NCBI GenBank assembly: GCA_002067045.1
Contig: MVPZ01000068.1
Coordinates: forward strand, 1-46,869
DNA from: Methanomassiliicoccales archaeon PtaB.Bin134
Lineage (GTDB): Archaea > Thermoplasmatota > Thermoplasmata > Methanomassiliicoccales > UBA472
Direction: 5' to 3'
Length of the DNA stretch: 46,869 nt
Below, piece by piece: positions 8,344 through 15,926 of the stretch (the stretch's first letter is position 1; each line of letters opens with the position of its first letter). The position numbers were made by a program, and so were the translations under genes. The notes under the pieces were generated by a model that ran no database searches, was not told where the DNA came from, and saw nothing but the letters and a program-made list of their open reading frames with translations.

Positions 8344-9969
8344 TCACAGCAGGGGCTTGACGAACTCCATGCGCGTGGTGTCGAAGAGACCGCGATTGCC
8401 GATCTTCAGCTCCGGGATGACCAGCAGCGACTGGAAGGAGAGGGTCATGAACGGCGCGGGAAGCGGGCAGCCCATCCCCTTCAGCATCTCCAGCAGTTCG
8501 GCCTCCCTGCCGGCCACCGCGGACATGGGCTCGGTGCTCATCAGCCCGGCCACGTTCAGCGGCAGCGATCCGACCTCCTCGCCGTCCACCACCGCGTAAC
8601 CGCCCTGCATGGCCACAGTGTTCACCGCCATAGCCATCTCCTTTGCGGAGGCGCCCACCGCCAAGATGTGATGGGAATCGTGGGCCACGCTGGTGGCCAT
8701 GGCCCCCCGCTTCAGCCCGAACCCTTTCACGAAGCCCAACACCGGAGCGGCCTGGCGGTAGCGGTCGCACAGGGCCAGCAGCAGCACGTCCTGCTGCGGG
8801 TCCGGATGGACCTTGCCCCCCCTCACCGGAAGCTCGGTGACGAAAGCATTGCTCTCGATCTGGTCCGGCAGCACCCTGATCACCCGGACGGAGGCCCTCT
8901 CCCCCTGTGCAGGGATCATCATCTCCTCGGCCCGGCGTTCCTGCGGGAATATGGCCAGGGGAGCGTCCTTCGGAGCCACCTCGAACAGCGCCCGGCCGTC
9001 CCTGGCCACCAGCTCCCCGGCGATGTACACCTCCCGGACCTGGAAGTCCTTCAGGTCATCGACCACCACCAGGTCCGCGGTCCTGCCCGCGGCTATGCTT
9101 CCTCCTGGAAGGCCATAATGCCAGGCCGGCCAGGCGGTGACCGCCCGAATGGCGTGCATGACCGGCATGCCCATGGCCACGGCCTTCCGGAGCAGTACGT
9201 CCAGATGGCCGGAGGCGATGTCCTTGGCCCGGAGGTCGTCGGACACCAGCATGCACTCGTGCCGCTTGGCGAAGGGCATCAGCAGCCCCAGGTCCCGGGA
9301 GGCGCTGCCCTCGCGCACCTGTATCCACATGCCCAGGAAGTACTTCTCCTCAGCCTCGTCCGGGGTCAGGCATTCGTGGTCGGTGCGCATCCCGGCGTTG
9401 ATGTACTTGACCAGGTCCTCCCCGACCAGGCCGGGGCAGTGACCGTCTATGAGCTTCCAGAGCTTCTTGACCGCCTTGATCTTGTCCATGATCAGAGGGT
9501 CGTCCTCCAGAACCCCGCGGTAGTCCATTACCTCCCCGAAGGCCACGAAGCGCCGGTCCCGGAACAGCTCCTCGATCTCCGGAATGCCTATCACCGCCCC
9601 GGAGTCCTCGTATTTGGTCGCGGGGACGCATGAGGGCACGGTCAGGAATGTGCGCAGGGGAACACCCTCCGAATCGGAGAGCATGTAGCGCACGCCCTCC
9701 ACGCCCAGCACGTTGGCGATCTCGTGCGGGTCGGAGACCACCGCGGTGGTCCCGTGCGGCACCACCGCCTCGGCGAAGCGCGAGGGGCAGAGCTGCGAGG
9801 ACTCGATGTGTATGTGCGAATCTATCAGGCCGGGAAGGAGGTAGCGCGGGGGAGCCTCCTCCAGGGGAACTATCTCCGCGAACTTGCCGCCCTCGATTAC
9901 CACCCTGCTGGGGAGCACCTTTCCGTTGACCACGTCCACCAGCTGACCTTCGACCTCGAACCGGCTCAT
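8344..9969 (-). CDS. ade: Adenine deaminase
   Basis: A 541-residue amidohydrolase of normal length for Ade. The N-terminal metal-binding motif is LLPGLIDSHIHIESS, followed by VVSDPHEIANV and, later, GLPGGSIAAGRTADLVV, all typical of the COG1001 family. It hydrolyses adenine to hypoxanthine and ammonia and so feeds hypoxanthine to Hpt in the same cluster. The start is the Met at 9969 (MSRFEVEGQLVDV); the frame is open further upstream but lies over the divergent UPF0248 gene. Confidence 0.92.
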   Translation of the reverse strand: MSRFEVEGQLVDVVNGKVLPSRVVIEGGKFAEIVPLEEAPPRYLLPGLIDSHIHIESSQLCPSRFAEAVVPHGTTAVVSDPHEIANVLGVEGVRYMLSDSEGVPLRTFLTVPSCVPATKYEDSGAVIGIPEIEELFRDRRFVAFGEVMDYRGVLEDDPLIMDKIKAVKKLWKLIDGHCPGLVGEDLVKYINAGMRTDHECLTPDEAEEKYFLGMWIQVREGSASRDLGLLMPFAKRHECMLVSDDLRAKDIASGHLDVLLRKAVAMGMPVMHAIRAVTAWPAWHYGLPGGSIAAGRTADLVVVDDLKDFQVREVYIAGELVARDGRALFEVAPKDAPLAIFPQERRAEEMMIPAQGERASVRVIRVLPDQIESNAFVTELPVRGGKVHPDPQQDVLLLALCDRYRQAAPVLGFVKGFGLKRGAMATSVAHDSHHILAVGASAKEMAMAVNTVAMQGGYAVVDGEEVGSLPLNVAGLMSTEPMSAVAGREAELLEMLKGMGCPLPAPFMTLSFQSLLVIPELKIGNRGLFDTTRMEFVKPLL

Positions 9970-10023
9970 GGAACCCACTCTGCGCTGAACGTGGAAAAAC
10001 CTTTTGCCCGTTCCTTCCGATCC

Positions 10024-10257
10024 ATGATCGTGACATACCCCCGGGAGGTGCTGAACAGGCTGCGTTGGGGAGACGGCACGCTGATGGGAGTGGTGGTGAC
10101 CTACGTGCACCGCGGCGTCCCGGGGGACCTGCTTTCCGTGAGGGGGGAGAACATCACCGACCTGGGTAGGTCCTTTTTCTGCATCGGGGAGGGACGGGTG
10201 CCCTATCATCGCATCGTGCGTATAGAAAGGAAGGGGGAAGTGGTTTTCCAGGCCTAG
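10024..10257 (+). CDS. UPF0248 (DUF504) family protein
   Basis: A 77-residue protein with the DUF504 pattern: NRLRWGD near residues 11-17, a VTYVHRG strand, and the C-terminal YHRIVRIERKGEVVF. The family is small, nearly universal in archaea and of unknown function; RNA-related roles have been suggested but not shown. It is divergent from ade and convergent with the membrane zinc-ribbon gene 1 nt away. Confidence 0.8.
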   Translation: MIVTYPREVLNRLRWGDGTLMGVVVTYVHRGVPGDLLSVRGENITDLGRSFFCIGEGRVPYHRIVRIERKGEVVFQA

Positions 10258-10258
10258 C

Positions 10259-10858
10259 TCAGTGCCTGGGCTCGTTGCAGTTGGGGCAGTTGTGCATGAA
10301 GGAGGGGTAGTTCACCCCGCACTTGCGGCACTTGGCCATCTCCACCTTCTTATCCTTGTGCTCCGCTGCGGGGGCCGGCTGCGAGGCCGGCTGCTGGGGA
10401 GCGGGCTGTGGGGGCTGCGGAGGAGCGGCCTGCTGCTGGTTCGGCGCGGCCTGATACTGCTGGGCCTGATACTGCGCATACTGGGGCTGGAATATCTCCT
10501 GCAGCTTCAGGAAGCCGATGAGCAGGATGACCCCGGGAATGAACAGGACCACGAAGCCCACGATGGACCAGATGAGCAGGGCATCGCTGGCCTGCTTGAA
10601 GCGCCCCTGATCGATGTTGGCGAAGACATTGTCCTTGAGCATCAGGATGACCACCAGGCCCAATCCAGCGGCGGCCAGGGGGTATATCCCTCCCAGAATG
10701 TTGCCGGTGACTATGGTTATCACTCCGGCCAGCATGCCGATCAATGCGAACACCAGGGCCAGAAGCTGTCCGATGTAGACCAGCTTGCGGGCCTCGGCCA
10801 CGCTGGCCGGAAGCCAGGGCGGGCCGTTCTCCGAGGCCAGGAAATCGTTGAGGTCCAT
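10259..10858 (-). CDS. Membrane protein with Pro/Gln linker and C-terminal zinc ribbon
   Basis: A 199-residue protein. The N-terminal part has about four hydrophobic helices (residues 28-50, 55-75, 90-103 and 105-120). A low-complexity Ala/Pro/Gln linker follows at about 125-168, then a C-terminal zinc ribbon with CRKC and CPNC pairs. The architecture suggests a membrane anchor presenting a small metal domain to the cytoplasm. Translation initiation is supported by a strong GGAGG site at 10865-10869, 6 nt before the ATG. It is divergent from the CDIN1-like gene. Function unknown. Confidence 0.7.
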   Translation of the reverse strand: MDLNDFLASENGPPWLPASVAEARKLVYIGQLLALVFALIGMLAGVITIVTGNILGGIYPLAAAGLGLVVILMLKDNVFANIDQGRFKQASDALLIWSIVGFVVLFIPGVILLIGFLKLQEIFQPQYAQYQAQQYQAAPNQQQAAPPQPPQPAPQQPASQPAPAAEHKDKKVEMAKCRKCGVNYPSFMHNCPNCNEPRH

Positions 10859-10973
10859 TTTCTTCCTCCGTTGAACAATATATTTGCTGGATGGTGTACA
10901 TGAGGTCTGCGATATTCAATCTATCGCAGAGGTCCGCCCCCATCCGGCCAAGCATCTGGACCTCGCACAACGA

Positions 10974-10980
10974 TTAAATA
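10974..10980 (+). promoter_or_regulatory. TATA box of the CDIN1-like gene
   Basis: TTAAATA lies 36 nt upstream of an in-frame TTG (11010) and 45 nt upstream of the ATG at 11019. It argues against the longer frame that starts at 10884. Confidence 0.5.
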
Positions 10981-11018
10981 GTATCCTCCATCTACGAAAG
11001 GCGTCAAGGTTGAAATGG

Positions 11019-11801
11019 ATGAAGAATGAGGATTTCAAGTACCTATACGACCGATTGAAGGAACCCTCTGATATCGACGCGCTCTCCAAGGAACTGAGCC
11101 TGGACCGCGAACTTCTCACCGTCATCTACACCCAGAGGACCGTGCGGGAGACCACCAAGAAGTTCTACAAGGTGCAGAGGAACGGTGCCAGGATGGTCAA
11201 GTCCTGGCAGAGCGGGGAGACCCTGCTGGAGATATCCCGACGCTACGAGTTCCCGCCCATACTCACCGGGCTGATGATATTCCAGGAGTCCGGAAGGTCC
11301 AAGAAGCAGTTCTGGTCCATCGTGAGGAACCCGGAGGCCATCCCTGACAGGGACCTCAGAGGGCAGATAGAGGAGATCTGCAGGGAGGACATCATCTATT
11401 CGCCCGAGGGCACGGAGAAGCAGCACCAGAGGGGGCTGTGGGGTGAGAAGAACCTGCAGGACTGGCTGAACGAACAGGGCATCGGCTTCCGCACCGAGAA
11501 CGACCTGCGCGGGGAGTTCCCCAAGACCCCGGACGCGCTGTTGGACAAGCCCATAGTGGTTAACGGATGGAAGGTCAACTGGATCGAGTCCAAGGCCACC
11601 TTCGGGGACCGGGTGGAGGTCAACAAGAACACCCGCAAGCAGCTATCCCCGTACGTCAACCTGTTCGGGCAGGGGCTGGTGGTCTACTGGTTCGGCTTCG
11701 TGGACGAGATAACCATGGAGGACGGGATATTCATCACCGATTCCTCCCTGACCGGTCTGAACTGCCGGCCGGTCGATGGGGAGTGCCACCTTATAAATTA
11801 A
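11019..11801 (+). CDS. TPD-domain PD-(D/E)xK nuclease, homologue of human CDIN1 (C15orf41)
   Basis: A 260-residue protein. The C-terminal half has the TPD motif that names the family (KTPDALL, residues 169-175; Asp172), a preceding GEK (Glu143) and the catalytic-looking WIESKATFGD (189-198; Glu190, Lys192). GLVVYWFGFVDE (219-230) closely resembles the end of the human CDIN1 nuclease fold. The N-terminal 120 residues are helical with HTH-like segments (SGETLLEISRRYEFPP; LLTVIYTQRTVRETTK). Human CDIN1 is linked to congenital dyserythropoietic anaemia I through codanin-1; the archaeal role is unknown but presumably in DNA or RNA cleavage. TTG at 11010 is an alternative start. The next gene encodes another nuclease. 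Confidence 0.8.
   Translation: MKNEDFKYLYDRLKEPSDIDALSKELSLDRELLTVIYTQRTVRETTKKFYKVQRNGARMVKSWQSGETLLEISRRYEFPPILTGLMIFQESGRSKKQFWSIVRNPEAIPDRDLRGQIEEICREDIIYSPEGTEKQHQRGLWGEKNLQDWLNEQGIGFRTENDLRGEFPKTPDALLDKPIVVNGWKVNWIESKATFGDRVEVNKNTRKQLSPYVNLFGQGLVVYWFGFVDEITMEDGIFITDSSLTGLNCRPVDGECHLIN
11791..11800 (+). promoter_or_regulatory. TATA box of the membrane Cas4-like gene
   Basis: TTATAAATTA overlaps the last codons of the preceding gene and lies about 30 nt upstream of the ATG at 11827. The two nuclease genes may therefore be separately initiated. Confidence 0.5.
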
Positions 11802-11826
11802 ATAGGTACAATCTTTATTTTTGTGC

Positions 11827-12816
11827 ATGGACCGGGCCGACTTCATCTCCGCTAGCGACTTGGAGCGGTACGGCTACTGTCCATTGAGCTGGTGGTTGGG
11901 GAGGCAGGCCCGGTCGATCACTCCGGAGACCGAGGAGGGCGATCGGGCCCACCGGGAGAAGGCCGACGAGTACCGGCGCATAAGGCACATGGAGCAGTCG
12001 GCCTGGGAGTGGGAGCGGATGGTGTTCCTCTTCTCGGTCATCGCCACCGTCCTGGCCATCACCGGCCTCTCGTTGATGAGGGCCGTGGGGGGCAACGGGG
12101 GCAGCTGGGTCATATCATTGCTGAGCGTCATCTGGTTCTTCGCGGTCATCGCCATGCTGTACCTCTCCGCCCAGAGGGGTCAGGCCATGATCACCGTGCG
12201 CCGCACGCAGATCCTGGCCATAACCGGGCTCTTCGCCATGGCCGTGGCCATGAACCTGGGCACCCTGATGAGCGTGGACCAGATGATGTCCATGATCCTG
12301 GAGGCCCTGGCCCTGGTGTGGCTGATCGGGGCATCCCTGGCCCTGTACCTTTCCCTGGCGGCGGCGCAGAAGGCGGACGAGTGGAAGGAGGAGGAGGGGC
12401 TGGACGGCGAGGTGCACTATGTGGGCACGGACTCCTCGCCCCTTTACTGCTCGGAGAGGTACGGGCTGACCGGGCGCCCGGATTTCGTCCTGGAGATCGA
12501 TGGCGATCTCATCCCCGGGGAGCTGAAGACCGGCCGCACCCCCCGGGGGCCGCTGTTCTCGCACATACTGCAGGTGGCCGCCTACTGCCTGCTCATTGCC
12601 GAATCGTCCGGGAAGCGACCTCCATACGGACTGCTGAGATACGGCCGGGAGGAGCACGAGATCGAGTTCGATCCGGAGCTGGAGCGCCTGCTGCTGGACA
12701 AGCTGGAGGAGATGCGCGGGATACTGCGCAGCGGGACCGTCCATCGCAACCACAACCGCCCCGGGAAGTGCGCCACCTGCTCCCGCCGGGCCTCCTGCCC
12801 TGAGCGACTGGTCTGA
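11827..12816 (+). CDS. Cas4/RecB-like nuclease with four inserted transmembrane helices
   Basis: A 329-residue protein with all Cas4 landmarks. These are an N-terminal Fe-S cysteine in YGYCPLSWW (Cys18), a motif I His in RAHREKA (His42), the RecB core GRPDFVLEIDGDLIPGELKTG (Asp219, Glu232, Lys234), QVAAY (Gln249-Tyr253) and the C-terminal CATCSRRASC cluster (Cys315, 318, 324). Between motif I and the core lie four hydrophobic helices at about 64-84, 93-113, 127-148 and 154-180, so the nuclease appears to be built around a membrane anchor. No cas genes or CRISPR repeats are in the window. I infer a membrane-tethered Fe-S exonuclease; its substrate is unknown. An in-frame TTG 6 nt upstream is an alternative start. 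Confidence 0.82.
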   Translation: MDRADFISASDLERYGYCPLSWWLGRQARSITPETEEGDRAHREKADEYRRIRHMEQSAWEWERMVFLFSVIATVLAITGLSLMRAVGGNGGSWVISLLSVIWFFAVIAMLYLSAQRGQAMITVRRTQILAITGLFAMAVAMNLGTLMSVDQMMSMILEALALVWLIGASLALYLSLAAAQKADEWKEEEGLDGEVHYVGTDSSPLYCSERYGLTGRPDFVLEIDGDLIPGELKTGRTPRGPLFSHILQVAAYCLLIAESSGKRPPYGLLRYGREEHEIEFDPELERLLLDKLEEMRGILRSGTVHRNHNRPGKCATCSRRASCPERLV

Positions 12817-12817
12817 A

Positions 12818-14614
12818 CTACTCCACGGTCACGCTCTTGGCCAGGTTCTTGGGCTTGTCTATGGAGCAGCCCCGCCTCTTGGCCACGTAGTACGACAGTG
12901 CCTGAAGGGCCACCGTCACCGGGATGGGCGAGAACACCGGCTTGACCTTGGGGACGTAGATGACCTTCTCGCACAGGCGGGCCAGGTCGGTGTCCCCTTC
13001 CACACCCACCCCCAGCACGGGGCTGTCCCTGGCGGCCACCTCGGATATGTTGGCCAGCATCTTGTCGTAGGTGTGGTCACCCTTGATGGCCACGGCGATG
13101 ACCGGGGTGTTGGAGTCCAGGAGGGCCAGGGGGCCGTGCTTCAGCTCCCCGGCGGCGAACCCCTCGGCATGGATGTAGGATATCTCCTTGAGCTTGAGCG
13201 CGCCCTCCAGCATGGTGGGGTAGTTGATGTTGCGCCCGATGAAGAAGCAGTGCACCGCGCGGTCCACCATGCGGCTGGCCTCCTCTATGCCCTGCACCCG
13301 GTTCAGCACGGACTGCACCATGTTGGATGATTGGCGAAGCGATGACAGCGCGCTGCGCATAGAATCGTGGCTGAGGTTCCCGTTGCCATAGCCGATGCGT
13401 ATGGCCACGAGATACATGGCCAGAAGCTGCGTCAGGAAGGTCTTGGTGGCGGCCACCCCGATCTCCGGACCCGCGCGGGTGTACAACACCTCGTCCACCT
13501 CGCGGGTGATGGTGGAACCGACCACGTTGGTCACCGCCAGGGTGCGGCACCCGCGGCGGCGGGCCTCCCGGGCCGCGGCCAGGGTGTCCGCGGTCTCTCC
13601 ACTCTGGGTGATGAGTATGACCAATGGGGCCTCCCTGGCCCCTGGCGAGTAGCGGTATTCGGAGGCCAGCTCCAGGGTGGTGGGCACGCCGGCGAACTCC
13701 TCCATGGCGTACTTGCCCACCATGGCCGCGTGGAAGGACGAACCGCAGGCCACCAGCTTCACTGACGGGAACTCCACCCGGGGCAGGATATCCCCGTTCT
13801 CGATCATGTCCAGCGCCCCCAGCAGGGTGTTGTGTATGGCGTTGGGCCCCTCGAATATCTCCTTGAGCATGAAGTGCTCGAAGCCGCCCTTCTGGGCGTC
13901 CTCGGCGGACCAGGAGACCATGGACGGCTCCCTGGTCACCACCGCCCCGTCGGCATCATGCACGGTGACCTTGGCGGGGGTCAGGGAGACGGTCTCCCCG
14001 TCCATGATATAGAGGACCTTGCTGGTGTAGCTTAGCAATGCGGTGACGTCCGAGGCCAGGAAGTTCTCCTTCACCCCCAGGCCGATGACCAGGGGGTTCT
14101 CCTTGCGGGCCGCGGCTATCTCGTCGCTCCCCTCCAGGACCGCGGCTATGGCGTAGGTGCCCTGCACCTCCCGCACGGCATCGGAGAGCGCCTGCCGGAG
14201 GTCGCCCTTGAAGTGATCCTCCAGGAGGTGGACCAGCACCTCTGTGTCGGTCTCGGAGGTGAAGTGATGCCCCCTGCCCTCCAGCGCCTCCCTGAGGGGC
14301 GCGTAGTTCTCGATGATGCCGTTGTGCACCACGGCCAGCTTACCGTCGCAGGACATGAAGGGATGGGCGTTCCGGTCGGAGGGCCTCCCGCAGGTGGCCC
14401 AGCGGGTGTGCCCGATGCCAGTTCGGCCCTCGAAGCGGGGAAGGATGCCCTGCAGGACGTTGAGCTCGCCCTGCTTCTTGACCAGGGATATGTGCCCGTT
14501 CTCCACCATGGCGATCCCCGCAGAATCGTACCCGCGGTACTCAAGGCGCTTCAGGCCGTCCATGAGGACCTCGGAGGCCCGACGGTGTCCGGAGTAACCA
14601 ACTATGCCGCACAT
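12818..14614 (-). CDS. glmS: Glutamine--fructose-6-phosphate aminotransferase (isomerizing)
   Basis: A 598-residue protein of normal GlmS length. It starts MCGIVGYSG, with Cys2 as the glutaminase nucleophile, followed by LEYRGYDSAGIAM. Two SIS sugar-isomerase domains follow (ACGSSFHAAMVG, ITQSGETADTL and ALKLKEISYIHAEGFAAGE), and it ends KNLAKSVTVE. It makes glucosamine-6-phosphate from fructose-6-phosphate and glutamine. Its ATG overlaps the stop of the upstream nucleotidyltransferase gene by one base, so the two form an operon. Confidence 0.96.
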   Translation of the reverse strand: MCGIVGYSGHRRASEVLMDGLKRLEYRGYDSAGIAMVENGHISLVKKQGELNVLQGILPRFEGRTGIGHTRWATCGRPSDRNAHPFMSCDGKLAVVHNGIIENYAPLREALEGRGHHFTSETDTEVLVHLLEDHFKGDLRQALSDAVREVQGTYAIAAVLEGSDEIAAARKENPLVIGLGVKENFLASDVTALLSYTSKVLYIMDGETVSLTPAKVTVHDADGAVVTREPSMVSWSAEDAQKGGFEHFMLKEIFEGPNAIHNTLLGALDMIENGDILPRVEFPSVKLVACGSSFHAAMVGKYAMEEFAGVPTTLELASEYRYSPGAREAPLVILITQSGETADTLAAAREARRRGCRTLAVTNVVGSTITREVDEVLYTRAGPEIGVAATKTFLTQLLAMYLVAIRIGYGNGNLSHDSMRSALSSLRQSSNMVQSVLNRVQGIEEASRMVDRAVHCFFIGRNINYPTMLEGALKLKEISYIHAEGFAAGELKHGPLALLDSNTPVIAVAIKGDHTYDKMLANISEVAARDSPVLGVGVEGDTDLARLCEKVIYVPKVKPVFSPIPVTVALQALSYYVAKRRGCSIDKPKNLAKSVTVE

Positions 14615-15804
14615 CAGACCACGATGCTCCTGTCTTCCAGAGTTCCGCTGACCTTGGCCCCGTCGCCCAGACGGGAATTGGCTCCCACGATGGTGCCCGC
14701 GGAGAGCACCACCTTGGGGCCTATCTGGGTGAACTCGCCCACCATGCTTCCGGCCTTCTCCACCCTGAAGAAGTCGTCCTCCACCCGGACCTGGGCCAGG
14801 CCCGAGGGCGCGGAGAACCCGGTCCCGATGCGGCAGCCGTCGTCGATGACCGCCCGGGAGATGTGCGAATGCGAACCGATGGAGACGTTGTTCATGATCA
14901 TGGAATTGTAGATGGCGGTGAATGGCGCGATATGCACCCCGTTGCCTATGCTGGTGGTCGGGAATATGGTGACGTAGGGGCCGATCTCGCAGCCCTCGCC
15001 TATGGACACCGGCCCCTCGATGTAGGTCCCGGCGCGGATCTTGGTGCCCGCGCCCACGAACACCGGTCCGCGCATGGTGACCCCGGACTCGATGGTCCCG
15101 CTGGTCTCCTGCCCGGCCAGGCTGGAGGCGTACTCGTTAAGGCGGATGAGGTCCCAGGGATACACGGCGTCCATCCACCGGCCGGTGGAGCGCACGGCCT
15201 CGATGTCCAGCTTGGGTATGCAGCTGTGCAGGACATGGGTGATGCCGGACTTCCCGGCCATTATCCCCCTCTCCAGGTAATCGAAGAACTCCGGAGGGAA
15301 GCGGTATATCCCGGTGGCGATGATGTTCCCCAGCTTCTTGTCCGGCTTTTCGATGATGTCTACCACCCTACCGGCCTCGATCTGCACCACCCCGTATTTG
15401 GATGGCATCTCCGAGTCGGTGACCAGCATGGAGAGCTTGCCCTTGTGCTTCAGCAGGTCCGCGATGGCCTGGGCGTCGATGATGTTGTCCCCGGCCACCA
15501 TTATGAAGTCCTCCCTGACCTGGTCCCGCACGGCCATGGCCGCATGCGCGGTGCCCAGCTGCTTCTCCTGTATGGCGTAGGATATCCGGACCCCGAAGCG
15601 CGAACCGTTCCCGAAGAAGGACATTATGCGCTCCTTCATGTACCCCACCACCAGGACTATCTCGGTGATGCCGTTGGCCGCCAGGGCGCGGACCACGTAC
15701 TCCAGGATGGGGCGGTTGCCGATGGGGATCATGACCTTGGGCCGGGACACGGTGAACGGACGTAGTCTGGTGCCTTCCCCTGCGGCGAGAATGACTGCTT
15801 TCAT
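14614..15804 (-). CDS. Bifunctional sugar-1-phosphate nucleotidylyltransferase/acetyltransferase (GlmU-like)
   Basis: A 396-residue protein. The N-terminal nucleotidyltransferase starts MKAVILAAGEGTRLRPFT with the GxGTRxRPxT signature and has the substrate motif KQLGTAHA near residue 90. The C-terminal part, from about residue 245, is a left-handed beta-helix of hexapeptide repeats (GPVFVGAGTKI, GPVSIGEGCEIGPYV, GNGVHIAPFTAI), as in the Sulfolobus ST0452 type. With GlmS it should produce UDP-GlcNAc. I chose the Met at 15804 because GGAG sits about 8 nt before it; the Met at 15828 would lie almost at the predicted transcription start. Confidence 0.88.
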   Translation of the reverse strand: MKAVILAAGEGTRLRPFTVSRPKVMIPIGNRPILEYVVRALAANGITEIVLVVGYMKERIMSFFGNGSRFGVRISYAIQEKQLGTAHAAMAVRDQVREDFIMVAGDNIIDAQAIADLLKHKGKLSMLVTDSEMPSKYGVVQIEAGRVVDIIEKPDKKLGNIIATGIYRFPPEFFDYLERGIMAGKSGITHVLHSCIPKLDIEAVRSTGRWMDAVYPWDLIRLNEYASSLAGQETSGTIESGVTMRGPVFVGAGTKIRAGTYIEGPVSIGEGCEIGPYVTIFPTTSIGNGVHIAPFTAIYNSMIMNNVSIGSHSHISRAVIDDGCRIGTGFSAPSGLAQVRVEDDFFRVEKAGSMVGEFTQIGPKVVLSAGTIVGANSRLGDGAKVSGTLEDRSIVV

Positions 15805-15820
15805 CGCTTCTCCTCTGGTC

Positions 15821-15840
15821 ATAGCCATCCCTATGGCTAT
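15821..15840. promoter_or_regulatory. Perfect inverted repeat at the glmU-glmS transcription start
   Basis: ATAGCCAT-CCCT-ATGGCTAT has 8-bp perfect arms and a 4-nt spacer. It sits between a minus-strand TATA-like element (GTTTAATC, 15842-15849) and the GlmU start codon, where transcription should begin. It is a good operator candidate, or a 5' hairpin if transcribed. Confidence 0.5.
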
Positions 15841-15897
15841 AGATTAAACTTTTCGGCCGGTGTATTTATCAGGGATTGATAACTGGAAAGAAAATCC

Positions 15898-15903
15898 TTT
15901 AAG
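15898..15903 (+). promoter_or_regulatory. TATA-like element of the KaiC-like pair
   Basis: TTTAAG lies about 27 nt before the ATG at 15927, supporting that start. Confidence 0.35.
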
Positions 15904-15926
15904 AGCATGCGCAGGTATTGTCAGAG

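Noticed and set aside
10884..11018. N-terminal extension of the CDIN1-like gene from 10884
   Set aside because: A TATA box lies inside the extension and family proteins begin near the later start.
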